Of a stretch of DNA of 64,000 nucleotides, positions 1-8,830 are shown piece by piece. The notes below the pieces were generated by a model that searched no databases, was not told the origin of the DNA, and worked only from the letters and a program-made list of their open reading frames with translations. The first letter of the stretch is position 1. The number at the start of each line of letters is the position of its first letter. The DNA is from Desulfoprunum benzoelyticum (GTDB taxonomy: Bacteria > Desulfobacterota > Desulfobulbia > Desulfobulbales > Desulfocapsaceae): the NCBI RefSeq assembly GCF_014201505.1, contig NZ_JACHEO010000013.1:1-64000 (forward strand), written 5' to 3'. Made by a program: the position numbers and the translations under genes.

Positions 1-118
1 TGGAAATAGCCCATACCCAGGTACCGAAATCCCGACAGGTGACCGCAACATCTGAAGGCATCCAGCAGCGCCGATGTTGAATCTTCCATGCATGAGGTCG
101 TCAGAGCCTGCTGCAGAA

Positions 119-949
119 TCAACCCTTGTTTGCCGGGGTCGCAAATGCGGTCGCAAACTTCACGCCCAATGGCAGCAGGGCGGCCTTGCCCCGCACGGTC
201 ATGTCGGTAATGAAACGGAACTGCTGCGCCGCGGCGACCGGATAGGCTTTCAGGCGATAGTGCGTCCCCCACGGCTCTTCGTTGACGATGACGGCAATCG
301 GATCATCAAAGTACAGGTACGGACTGGTCAACGCCACATCCACCAGTACGTTACGCACCTGGTGCGCGTCATGCTGCGGATGGAGATAAAAGTCGGCAAT
401 ACATTGCAGGCGGGCATCGCCATTGTTGGAATTGATGACAGGCTGGCCCCACAGGAAATTATGCGGGACCAGGACCCTGCTGTCGTCCGGGGTCACAATC
501 TCGACGGTGCGCAAGCCTATATGACGCACTTCACCATACACGTCGCCCAATTGCACCCAGTCGCCATTGCGGTAATTGAACTCCCCCATGGCGACGATAC
601 CGGCAATCAGGCCACTGGCGTAATCCTTCAGCGCGAAGCCCAGGGCCAGGCCGACGGAGCCAAGTATCGCTACCATGTTCTGCAGCGACGGCTCGATCAG
701 CAGGGGTACCATCATCGACAGGGCGGCGAGAAAGATGAAAAAACGGAGATAGGGAGCGGTAGAGAGGATAAAGAGGCGTTTACGACCCGGCAGACGATTG
801 GCGAGCCAGGGTACGATCCGCTGCACGGCGACAATCAGTACGACGGTTGCGGCAACGATAATCGCCAGCTCCCATATCACTGCCGTATCGATGCTTTTGA
901 AGATCCTTCCGATCTGGTTTTCATTCGGCATGGTGCTCACCATGGTCAT
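119..949 (-). CDS. MscS-family mechanosensitive ion channel
   Basis: Small-conductance mechanosensitive channel of the MscS family, expected in the inner membrane, where it opens under membrane tension to release solutes. The 276-residue protein has three hydrophobic segments (about residues 25-45, 65-90 and 92-118). The third is glycine/alanine-rich (GSVGLALGFALKDYASGLIAG), as in the pore helix of the family, and is followed by the beta domain (GDWVQLGDVYGEV, then VPHNFLWGQPVINS). The length matches E. coli MscS (286 residues). The start codon overlaps the stop of the upstream gene in a TAATG junction, so the two are probably translationally coupled. Family assignment is secure; gating properties cannot be read from sequence. 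Confidence 0.92.
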   Translation of the reverse strand: MTMVSTMPNENQIGRIFKSIDTAVIWELAIIVAATVVLIVAVQRIVPWLANRLPGRKRLFILSTAPYLRFFIFLAALSMMVPLLIEPSLQNMVAILGSVGLALGFALKDYASGLIAGIVAMGEFNYRNGDWVQLGDVYGEVRHIGLRTVEIVTPDDSRVLVPHNFLWGQPVINSNNGDARLQCIADFYLHPQHDAHQVRNVLVDVALTSPYLYFDDPIAVIVNEEPWGTHYRLKAYPVAAAQQFRFITDMTVRGKAALLPLGVKFATAFATPANKG

Positions 950-2205
950 TAGAATGAGTCGGTCAAATAGTCGCCGGCACGCAACAGCCGGCGAATCGCG
1001 GCGTAGGACGATTCACGGACCTGCCAACGCCCGTTGAAGCAATGGGCTATGCCGGATTGCTGCAGTTGCCCCAAAAGCCCGTAACAGTGGGTTGCGGAAA
1101 ACGGCAGGAGATCCTCGGCGAGAGGTGCCGGCAGGCCGCCATGCACCATCATGGCGTGCAGAAGGAGAAAAAATTCCTCGGCTGTTCCGAGCGGCAATTG
1201 CGGATCGAGGGGCATGCCGGCCACCCACACGTGCTCTCCGGCGCCGTTGCCTTCTGCGGGCTGGCGAGTGTGTTCGCCGCCCGAGGTCTCATCTTCGTCC
1301 GGCCGGGAACGCAGGCGCTGGCGCCAGTAATTTGCCGCGATTGCGACATTGCCCCGGCAATAGGCCGCCAGGTCTGCAAACTCTTGCTGGAAATGGTCCT
1401 CCGCGGCCGAGGTGTCTAAAATTTCCTTGCCGGTTTCCGCATCATAGCAATGGATTTCCCTGTTCGACCGGGACGTCATCATCCCGAGCAGCATGGCATG
1501 CAGGCGGGGGCCATCGAAGGCCTGCAGCGTAACGGCATCGGCATCGGGCAAGGGCAGAATACGCTGGACATAGGCCCAGGCCCAACTGTCACAACCGACC
1601 AGGCCTCTGCCAAACCGTCCACTCGCTGCCAGGCTCAGCAGGCGGCGGACCAATCCCAGCCCGTTGGCGTGGCGCAGGTAGCAGTGCTCCAGGTTCGGCA
1701 GAACCCAGAAACCTCCGGGTGCAGGCCAGTTATCAAACCAGCGGGCGTCGTTCGAAAGAATTTCTTCAACGGATGGAGGTGGGATCTGTACCGCCTGATG
1801 ATGCGCCCCCAACAGTGAGACGATCTCGGCATGCCCGCAGAAAGGCTGCCCGATGCAAAACTTGACGCCTCTCTGCGATGCGTCCGCCGTCACCCAGTCC
1901 TGCAGCGCCGCGTCCAGCGCGGCTGCCGCATCGTCCCACGGCAACGGCGGTACCAGGCGCGCCAGGCGCACCTGTGGCAGAACATCCAATTCCTGCTCTT
2001 TCCTGAACGAAGCCTCGGAAGAATCCCGGCGTCGAAACAGCTGCCGGAACGACTGCCAGGCATTGGCCGCAGCACTTTGTACGTAGACTACCGGTACCAC
2101 GTAATCACTGGGAGGAACAAACTCCCACAGCGGAGTTTGCGGCGAATCGTTCGGAGCGGGAGAAGTTTGATCCGTGTGGTTGGTATCCGGATTTCGTTCG
2201 CTCAT
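949..2205 (-). CDS. hypothetical protein coupled to MscS; possible degenerate P-loop protein
   Basis: No family recognised with confidence. The 418-residue protein has no signal peptide or obvious membrane segment and begins with a polar Asn/Thr/Pro-rich stretch. Around residues 115-185 the order of elements resembles an AAA/STAND-type ATPase core: FCIGQPFCGHAE sits where a Walker A loop would be, and GGFWVLPNLEHCYLRH where Walker B would be, but the Gly-Lys-Thr/Ser residues are missing. The last 80 residues look like a winged helix (LLGQLQQSGIAHCFNGRWQV). It ends inside the start codon of the MscS gene, so the two are presumably made together. The degenerate ATPase reading is inference from motif order only. 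Confidence 0.75.
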   Translation of the reverse strand: MSERNPDTNHTDQTSPAPNDSPQTPLWEFVPPSDYVVPVVYVQSAAANAWQSFRQLFRRRDSSEASFRKEQELDVLPQVRLARLVPPLPWDDAAAALDAALQDWVTADASQRGVKFCIGQPFCGHAEIVSLLGAHHQAVQIPPPSVEEILSNDARWFDNWPAPGGFWVLPNLEHCYLRHANGLGLVRRLLSLAASGRFGRGLVGCDSWAWAYVQRILPLPDADAVTLQAFDGPRLHAMLLGMMTSRSNREIHCYDAETGKEILDTSAAEDHFQQEFADLAAYCRGNVAIAANYWRQRLRSRPDEDETSGGEHTRQPAEGNGAGEHVWVAGMPLDPQLPLGTAEEFFLLLHAMMVHGGLPAPLAEDLLPFSATHCYGLLGQLQQSGIAHCFNGRWQVRESSYAAIRRLLRAGDYLTDSF

Positions 2206-2522
2206 TTGTTATTCCACATCCTGGCTCTGTATTCCCTGTCGAAGCCGGCAACAGCCGCCATCCCGGCACATGCCGGAAACGATAAGTTCACACTACGCTT
2301 TATAGCCACCATTGACGATGACTATTGGTAGAAGATGTACCGCGGAAAGAACGACACAGACAACAAGAATCGTATTGCCACAGGCGATGGCGGTTTTCGA
2401 TTTCCAGAGAAATATGCGCTGACGTACATCCCCCGGAAAGAAGATGTGCTGAAGGGGGGAGTGGACAGCCGGTTCGCCTCATCGGAAAACCGGCCGCCGG
2501 TGCCGGGATACTAAAAAATACC
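2206..2522. other. intergenic, nothing recognised
   Basis: About 320 bases between the MscS operon and the next leftward gene. I see no reading frame with family-like features, no RNA gene and no strong terminator. It should contain the promoter of the 2205 gene, but no clear -35/-10 pair stands out. Confidence 0.5.
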
Positions 2523-2948
2523 TTAGTTTTCCGGGAAGCTGATGGTGATCCTGTCGTCGTCACCATCGTGGCGTGCCTTGATCTTCAGCTCCATGCTGTT
2601 GTTGCGGAAACCGAAGGCGAGCGCCACTTTTTCCTTATCCTTTTCGATGTGCGTCATTTCCCGGATCGCCTCGACGACCTTCCTGCCGACGTCGGCGCCG
2701 GGAGACGGCAGTTCGGCGGTGCGGTACTCGGCGGTCACCCTGGTCTTGCCGTCCTTGGTCGAAACCAGGGAAATCTTCTCGGCATTGCTGGTGATGCCGT
2801 GCAGCACGGCGAGGGCGATCCACTTCAGTGCCGCTTCCCGGCTCTCGGGGGTCCGGGCGATTTCCGACATTTCCTTCAGGGGATCGGTGGTGGCATAGCA
2901 GTCGCACAGCGACTGGACCTGTTGATGAATGCTGGATTGATCTTTCAT
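2523..2948 (-). CDS. hypothetical protein, 141 aa
   Basis: Small soluble protein of unknown function. The start chosen (MKDQSSIHQQ) is preceded by a good ribosome binding site (GGGAGG six bases before ATG); a longer frame reaching 3020 lacks one. The N-terminal half is predicted helical with a CDCYAT motif; the C-terminal half (residues 60-141) is alternating beta-strand-like and charged, ending in DDDRITISFPEN. No signal peptide or membrane helix is seen. It lies alone between gaps, so context does not suggest a role. Confidence 0.7.
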   Translation of the reverse strand: MKDQSSIHQQVQSLCDCYATTDPLKEMSEIARTPESREAALKWIALAVLHGITSNAEKISLVSTKDGKTRVTAEYRTAELPSPGADVGRKVVEAIREMTHIEKDKEKVALAFGFRNNSMELKIKARHDGDDDRITISFPEN

Positions 2949-3298
2949 AAGAGTCCTCCCTCTGTTTTCCTCCCCCGCCGCGGCTGCAAACCCGACGGGA
3001 TCGATGCAATAGTCAGGCAAAAGGATCTGCAGGTAGCCGTTGCAGCCTTTTCAGGCTTACTCTTCAGGATAAACACGATTCGGGGAGACGCAATACGGCG
3101 GTGGGCCGGCTGATGGTCGGGCGAAATCTCCGCGGCTACGTCCTCAAGCACGGCCGGGCGGAGATGGAGGGCAAGGCCGAGGTGGTGGCGCCGATCGCCG
3201 CCCCCTCTCTCCGTGCTCCGGTGACGGCTTCGTTGCCCGAGCGGAAGACGGGAATCGGCCCTGGAACCTCCGCCGGATCTGCAGGGGTGGACTGGATA
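2949..3298. other. intergenic, nothing recognised
   Basis: About 350 bases between the 141-residue hypothetical gene and the broken zinc-ribbon gene. Open frames exist on both strands but are high-GC, arginine/proline-rich shadows without ribosome binding sites or motifs. Confidence 0.45.
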
Positions 3299-3520
3299 TT
3301 ACCTGGTCGTTGTCAGGGTCTTGAACTTGTCGTGCCACGCACAGTGGTCGCAATAGGTTTCCGTTTCCTCCGCCACCTCCAAGGGAATGGATGCGGTTTC
3401 CTGCTCGGCGGGAACGATTTTTCCATCTTTGAATTCGAACTCGAAAATAGTGTACTGGTCTTCCGGATCCTTCACGTAAAACCGCCGAGATCCGCAGTCC
3501 GGGCATTACATCGGCCTCAT
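3299..3520 (-). pseudogene. small zinc-ribbon protein gene interrupted by TAA at codon 5
   Basis: A 69-codon frame encodes a compact protein with two zinc-ligand pairs: CPDCGSRRFYV at the N-terminus and YCDHCAWHDKFKTL near the C-terminus, separated by an acidic linker. A strong ribosome binding site (AGGAGG) lies six bases before the ATG at 3520, but the frame then reads Met-Arg-Pro-Met-TAA before the first CPDC (TAA at 3508-3506). No other start codon precedes the first Cys pair. TAA is not a recoding codon for Sec or Pyl. The gene is therefore a recent pseudogene, or the stop is a sequence error (AAA to TAA would restore Met-Lys-Cys-Pro). The rest of the frame is intact. Confidence 0.65.
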
Positions 3521-3661
3521 CACCAACCTCCTGTCTCTGTTGCATCCACAACCGGAAAAATTTGTCCGACGCTACAGTATAGAAGGGAGAGGCGAATCAA
3601 GTCAAGGACGGGACGGGTCAGGCTTTCCGCCCGAGGATGACTGGTTCAGCAGGAATTATGC

Positions 3662-4837
3662 TCACCGATTCCGCAGGTGATCGAGAACGAATTGGAACCC
3701 GATCCTCTCCTGCTCGAGCCGAACCCGGTTCCCCCAATGATTTTCGCGCAACTGGTCGTACAAGGCACTTTCCTCGGCGTTGAGCCGGGCAAGAGCCGCC
3801 GTTTCCGGCTGTGGCTCGACGCCCCAGAGTGATCGATGGGCCAGCAATGTCGCCTGATCCATCAGAAACGATGCAGCGTGGGGAAAGACGCCGCGCAATT
3901 GATTGAGGATGGCAAAACCGTGGGTATCGATATCCCCCCAATAGGAAATGGCTTTCCGGCGGAGCCAGGAGGCGGCGGCGAGGTTGTCGAAACCGTATCC
4001 CGCCCCGAAGATCACCATCGCCCCAGGAGCATCGGGGAAGGCCAGAAAGTTGATCTCGTTTTCGGTGATGAACACCTTCGATAGCGGGAGATCCAGAGCG
4101 GCGAAGGCGGCCTGGGTCAGGGTGACATCCTGTTCGGCTGCCGCCGGCAGCAGCCGGATATCGGGGTCCAGCAGCCGGAAACGCACCCGTAAGGGCTTAT
4201 CGAGAAAACCGTAACGGCGGCAGAATCCGCCGACGCCGGTGTGTGTCGCCTCGATAACTTCCTCCGGCAGCACGAGATCGAGCAGTTCCGCCAGCACGCC
4301 GCGATGCGCCTCAATCAACTTGGTATGAACGCCCGGCAGATCGATCTGGCGCAGATACACCGCCGGGCGCGGATGCCCCCTCAGCCAGGCGACAATCGCC
4401 AGCAGCTGCGGCCAGTCTTCGGCCAGCTGCAGCGCCCGCAACGGGCGCATTGCCAGCCAGGGGAGCAGTTCGGGCTGCCGCTCACCGGTCAGTCCAACCA
4501 GCGCGGCAAACTGCTCCGCCGCCCGGAGTTTGCCGATCAGCCTCAGCGCATCCGCCAGGGTATCGATCCAGACCGCCGACGGGATGTCATTGGCCCCGAG
4601 TACGCGGTGGTTGACGTTGCGCCATTCGATCCGACAGGGCCCGGCGGCGGCGGATAATTGGGCGATCCAGTCGCGCACCTCGGCAAATCGTTCGCTCAGT
4701 TCCCGGGAGTCGGGGCCTTTGAGCGCCAGACGCCGAGGAAAAAGCGACTCACCGCCGGCCAGGGAGGCGAGCAGCAGGCCGCGATCCCAGAGCTTCTGCA
4801 CCTGAATTCGCAGATCGGCAGGGGTCGTCCATTTCAT
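3662..4837 (-). CDS. jetD: Wadjet defence protein JetD, Toprim-type nuclease
   Basis: Nuclease subunit of the Wadjet (JetABCD) system, which recognises and cleaves small circular plasmids. The 391-residue protein has the N-terminal DUF3322 region (MKWTTPADLRIQVQKLWDRG) and a C-terminal DUF2220/Toprim-like domain. ITENEINFLAFPD supplies the catalytic glutamate and YWGDIDTHGF the DxD-type acidic pair typical of Toprim folds. It overlaps jetC by four bases (ATGA), and gene order matches type I Wadjet. The length is normal and no damage is seen, so it should be active. Confidence 0.93.
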   Translation of the reverse strand: MKWTTPADLRIQVQKLWDRGLLLASLAGGESLFPRRLALKGPDSRELSERFAEVRDWIAQLSAAAGPCRIEWRNVNHRVLGANDIPSAVWIDTLADALRLIGKLRAAEQFAALVGLTGERQPELLPWLAMRPLRALQLAEDWPQLLAIVAWLRGHPRPAVYLRQIDLPGVHTKLIEAHRGVLAELLDLVLPEEVIEATHTGVGGFCRRYGFLDKPLRVRFRLLDPDIRLLPAAAEQDVTLTQAAFAALDLPLSKVFITENEINFLAFPDAPGAMVIFGAGYGFDNLAAASWLRRKAISYWGDIDTHGFAILNQLRGVFPHAASFLMDQATLLAHRSLWGVEPQPETAALARLNAEESALYDQLRENHWGNRVRLEQERIGFQFVLDHLRNR

Positions 4838-7800
4838 CCCTGCATCCTTTCCTTTTCGGCCCGATATTCCTTTATGCTCAGGTTGCGCAGGACCGAGTCG
4901 CGGCCGTCTTCATTGTGAACAAAGCCGACACCGGCGACAAAAGGCTCGATGATATGGATCTTCTGCAGCGGCGTGACGATCAGCAGCTGCAGGTTGAGCT
5001 GGGCGAACAGCTGCAAGCCATACTGCGCCGATTCATCGGACCCGCGCCCGAAGGCCTCGTCGATCACCACGAAACGGAAGGAGCGCGAGCGCACCGCTCC
5101 CCATTCCAGGCCGAACTGATAGGCGAGGCTGGCGGCAAGCACGGTATAGGCCAGCTTTTCCTTCTGGCCGCCCGATTTGCCGCCGGAATCGGCGTAATGC
5201 TCGTGTTCGCTGTTGTCTTCACGCCAGCGCTCGCTGGCGGCGAAAACGAACCAGTTGCGGACATCGGTGACTTTTGCGGTCCAGCGCCGATCCAGATCTG
5301 AATGATCCTCCCGCCCGCGGAACCGCTCGATGATCCGCTTGACCTGCAGGAATTTGGCTTCCGAATACTGCGCATCCTCCGAACCGGTGAGCGCCCCTTC
5401 GGTGCAGGTGCGCAACTCGGCCTGGAACGCACGGATATCGGCGTCGAGATTCATCTGCGCTTCGAGGCTGATGTAGCGGCCGGGGTTGTAGTCGATCTGA
5501 GTGAGCGATTCGTTGATCCGGGCAATGCGCTCCTTGATCGTCTCCCGTTCGCGGGCCAGCTGGGATTGAAAATTCGCCACCTCCCGGATGGTGTTTTCGT
5601 TCAGCAGTTCCTTGAAACGCCCTTCGAAACGGGGCAGGTCGTCGGCGCGGAGCCCATCAAGCATCGATTTGAACTCAGGCCCCGTGGCGATATTGACATC
5701 CACATCCCGGGTTTCCAGCGGCCATTCCTTCCTGTATTCGGTCATCGCCTTGATAATTTTCTCGCCCATCCTGGCAAGTTTTTTGTCTTCAGCATCTATT
5801 TTTGCCGTCAGCCAGGCGCGCAGATCGTGCTCACGGTTGTCACAGGACTCGACTGTCAGCTGCTGGCTGCCAAAGGCCTCCCCGCGCATCCCTTCCAGCA
5901 TGGTGAATCGCCGGACCGTCTCCTCTGTTGTCTCAGCCAACAGGGCGTCGAGCTGTTGCCGCAACTCATTCGCGTCGCTGATTTTCTGCTCGGTCTTGGC
6001 GCGTTTGTCGTTGCGTTCCTTCAGCTGGAGTTCCGTTTCCCGCAACTCGTTTTCGAGTGCGGCCAATTGGGCCGTGAGGGTTTTGAGCAGATCGGAAGCA
6101 GCCTCAAGCGCACGCTTCGCCGTTTCCAGTCTGGAGATGGCCACAGCCACGGGTTGCCAGTCAAGTTCCCGGAAGTCCGGGTACTCGACCAACCGGGCAA
6201 GGATCGACAGACGCTCCTTGATGGTCGACTGATCCCGCTGCAACCCGCTGATGCGACCGGCGAGTTCGGCAAGATGGGCCTCCTTCAGCTTTGCCTTATC
6301 TTCCAACGCCGCTATCTTGGCGGTATTGCTCCACCCCAGCACATATCGGCTGCGATCGTCGAGACGATGGCGATCATCCTTTTCATGCCGCTCCCCCGGG
6401 GCCTTGATCTGCCCTGCCAGGGTGATGGCCCGGGTCTCCCGGCGAAACTGGTCCTGGTTGACACAACAGGCCAGATCAAAGCGGTGCGCCACCTCCCGTT
6501 CGATCCAGAGATAGAATGAGGAGTCGGGTTTGACTTGGAGCTTACGCACCAGGGAATCGGGATGAAGCGACGGCAACTCGCTGCGACCTCCTTCACGGAC
6601 CCGGAAATAGACCAGCCTCCCGCGCAGATGGGTGCGGTCAACCCACTCAGCCACCCTGGCATAGTATCGATCCGGAACCAGAAGGGACAGACCGAAACCG
6701 TGGAGCAGCCGTTCGATCGCCCCTTCCCAGTCGCGCTGGTCCTCGCGCACCTGCAGCAACTCACCGGCGAACGGCATCTCTTCTTCGGCCAGATGCAGCG
6801 CCTGGCAGAGCGAACGGCGCATGGCAATCTGTTTTTCGTCGATATTGCTGATCCTGGCTTTCAATCCATTGATTTCAGTCTTCAATTGATCGTATTCCGC
6901 CCGTCCCTGGGCGAAAGAAACGCCCGCCTCATTGAGGTCGTTCTGTGTGCGAGCTTCAGCTTCTTCCGTCGATTCACGCCAGGTTGCAATTTCGGACTGC
7001 TGCCGCAGGAATTCTTCCTCGGTCGCGGCGGGGTGCTGCCCCAGCGCCCGCATGAGTTCGTCATAGTTGGAAGCCTTGTGTTGGCGGCGTTTGAGCTCTT
7101 CCTGTTTCTGCAGGATTTCCTCACCGAGACTCTCAATCCGGTCCCCGCCGTTTTCGGCGATATTGCGGCGGAGCTCACGCTCCTGCCCCTGCTGGGCACG
7201 CCGCTGCTCTTCCAGCCGCAGGGTGGCAACCTGGTGTCGGGCCAGATCCTCATTCAGCGAATTCAGGCGTTTTCCCAGCAGTTCCAGCTTCAGGGTGGCA
7301 AACCAGGGACGCAGGGCTTCGCGGCAAACCCGCAGACTCTCCACCGTTTGCGCCAGCTCCCGGTGGCGTTCGCAATCGGCCACCAGCGGCGCAAGCATCT
7401 CTACCTGGCGTTTGGCCTTGAGTACTGCCTCGTGAGACCGGTGGAGATCCTCGAAGTGCCCGATCAGAGCGGAGATGCGCGGTGCGACATCGAAGGGCTC
7501 GAGCATGTGGCTGCGCACGAAGTCGGTGAGATTCCCTACCGACTTGAGAGACACGGTCTGATGAAACAGATCCAGCGCCTGCTCGTTGTCGATGCCGAAG
7601 CGCCGACGGAACCACGACCCGTAGGGAGGAAAGCTGTCGAACACCTCGACCCCGCCCCCGCGCAGCTGCCTGCGGAGGCCGACCATCTCGCGGCCGAAAC
7701 CGGAAAAGTCGGCGGCGATGGAAAGATCACGTTCACAGGCGGCATACAGGCGGGCCGGTTGCGCGTTCGCGTCCTTGGTCCAGAAGACCTGGGCAAGGGT

Positions 7801-8199
7801 GACGGTTTTATCGTATCCGGCGTTGTAGAAAACACCGAGAATCACCGAAAAACAGTTGAAGTCGCGCAGGGCCACCGGCTTGGAGCTGCCCAGCGTCTCC
7901 TGCCGCTCCGATTTGTAATAGCCGAGCACATAGGACTTGAGCGACCGTTCACGGCTGTCGGCGCCCGCCGCCTTGTTGTAGGCAACCCGATGACTCGGTA
8001 CCAGCAACGTCGTGACGGCGTCGACCAGGGTCGACTTTCCGGAACCGATATCACCGGTGAGGAGGCAGTTTTTTCCACCCAGTCGCAACGTCCAGACCCG
8101 GCCGTCAAAGGTCCCCCAGTTGAAGACCTCAAGCCGTTGCAGCCGGAATCCGGCCAGCCGGTCATCAGCCATAAATTCCAGAAACAATGGCTCAGCCAT
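4834..8199 (-). CDS. jetC: Wadjet defence protein JetC, SMC/MukB-like ATPase
   Basis: Motor ATPase of Wadjet, related to MukB; with JetA (kleisin) and JetB it forms an SMC-like loop-extruding complex that presents plasmid DNA to JetD. The 1121-residue protein has Walker A GDIGSGKST near residue 50, a long heptad-rich coiled coil interrupted by a hinge-like segment in the middle, and the ABC signature SGGQKEKLAY followed by Walker B FRFVVIDEAFGRGSDE near the C-terminus. The chosen start (MAEPLFLEF) overlaps jetB by eight bases and places the beta-strand before Walker A correctly; a longer frame to 8286 would run back into jetB. Confidence 0.94.
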   Translation of the reverse strand: MAEPLFLEFMADDRLAGFRLQRLEVFNWGTFDGRVWTLRLGGKNCLLTGDIGSGKSTLVDAVTTLLVPSHRVAYNKAAGADSRERSLKSYVLGYYKSERQETLGSSKPVALRDFNCFSVILGVFYNAGYDKTVTLAQVFWTKDANAQPARLYAACERDLSIAADFSGFGREMVGLRRQLRGGGVEVFDSFPPYGSWFRRRFGIDNEQALDLFHQTVSLKSVGNLTDFVRSHMLEPFDVAPRISALIGHFEDLHRSHEAVLKAKRQVEMLAPLVADCERHRELAQTVESLRVCREALRPWFATLKLELLGKRLNSLNEDLARHQVATLRLEEQRRAQQGQERELRRNIAENGGDRIESLGEEILQKQEELKRRQHKASNYDELMRALGQHPAATEEEFLRQQSEIATWRESTEEAEARTQNDLNEAGVSFAQGRAEYDQLKTEINGLKARISNIDEKQIAMRRSLCQALHLAEEEMPFAGELLQVREDQRDWEGAIERLLHGFGLSLLVPDRYYARVAEWVDRTHLRGRLVYFRVREGGRSELPSLHPDSLVRKLQVKPDSSFYLWIEREVAHRFDLACCVNQDQFRRETRAITLAGQIKAPGERHEKDDRHRLDDRSRYVLGWSNTAKIAALEDKAKLKEAHLAELAGRISGLQRDQSTIKERLSILARLVEYPDFRELDWQPVAVAISRLETAKRALEAASDLLKTLTAQLAALENELRETELQLKERNDKRAKTEQKISDANELRQQLDALLAETTEETVRRFTMLEGMRGEAFGSQQLTVESCDNREHDLRAWLTAKIDAEDKKLARMGEKIIKAMTEYRKEWPLETRDVDVNIATGPEFKSMLDGLRADDLPRFEGRFKELLNENTIREVANFQSQLARERETIKERIARINESLTQIDYNPGRYISLEAQMNLDADIRAFQAELRTCTEGALTGSEDAQYSEAKFLQVKRIIERFRGREDHSDLDRRWTAKVTDVRNWFVFAASERWREDNSEHEHYADSGGKSGGQKEKLAYTVLAASLAYQFGLEWGAVRSRSFRFVVIDEAFGRGSDESAQYGLQLFAQLNLQLLIVTPLQKIHIIEPFVAGVGFVHNEDGRDSVLRNLSIKEYRAEKERMQG

Positions 8200-8830
8200 C
8201 CTCGCCCTCTTCCATTGCGCCCGCACGTTGCTGTCGATATTCCGCCAGCCGCCCGTCGAAATCGGCCAGCCACTGCGCGTCGACAAAGGCCTTGATGATC
8301 CGTCGTACTTCGATCATCTGTCCCTGCCCCCGCAGGCGGCGGATGAAACCCAGGGCAGAGATCTTGTTCAAGGTGGCATCGATCTGATCGATCAGCTTCA
8401 CCTCGTTGCTGCCCGCCGGGAGAAAAATCCGGATCAACTCCACGACCTCATCCCGGGAAAGAATCAGCCGGGTGTCACCGCCGCCGGCGTCAAATTCGGC
8501 CAGCTTTTTCCGCAACAGCGCGAGCAGCAGACTGACCGAGTAGGAGAGCTGCCGCCGGGCGATCAGACGGGGGATGGCCGGTGCACTATCGTCATCGCAT
8601 TCCGGTCGAGAGCGTAAAAAGGCGTATCCTTCCGCCTCGTCGAGCAGCAGATCAAGGCCGAGAACGGCGACGTAATCCCGGATACTTCCCTGCTGATTCA
8701 GGAGCGAGCCCCACAAGCCCGGATTTTCCTCCCGATACATCACGCCCTTGAGCAGAGGCACCACCACGGTCGAAAGTTCAGGGGGCGGATTGACCGAATG
8801 ATCGGAATCGGCATCGGCGACATTCATCAT
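8192..8830 (-). CDS. jetB: Wadjet defence protein JetB (DUF4194)
   Basis: MukE-like subunit of the Wadjet complex, expected to bind the JetA kleisin and bridge it to the JetC heads. The 212-residue protein has a DUF4194-like core: a beta-rich N-terminal part (VVPLLKGVMYREENPGLW) and winged-helix elements (YVAVLGLDLLLDEAEGYAFL and RQLSYSVSLLLALLRKKLAEF). It is translationally coupled to jetA through a TGATG junction and overlaps jetC by eight bases. Length is normal for the family. Assignment rests on family features plus the diagnostic four-gene order. Confidence 0.9.
   Translation of the reverse strand: MMNVADADSDHSVNPPPELSTVVVPLLKGVMYREENPGLWGSLLNQQGSIRDYVAVLGLDLLLDEAEGYAFLRSRPECDDDSAPAIPRLIARRQLSYSVSLLLALLRKKLAEFDAGGGDTRLILSRDEVVELIRIFLPAGSNEVKLIDQIDATLNKISALGFIRRLRGQGQMIEVRRIIKAFVDAQWLADFDGRLAEYRQQRAGAMEEGEDG

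Noticed and set aside
3506..3508. Recoding of the stop codon in the small zinc-ribbon gene
   Set aside because: The codon is TAA, which is neither the Sec (UGA) nor the Pyl (UAG) codon.
6535..8295. Long open frame opposite jetC as a real gene
   Set aside because: High-GC coding DNA often leaves the antisense strand open; this frame lies wholly opposite jetC, lacks a ribosome site and shows no family motifs. The same applies to 37109-39109 opposite hsdR and to 8983-10386 opposite jetA.
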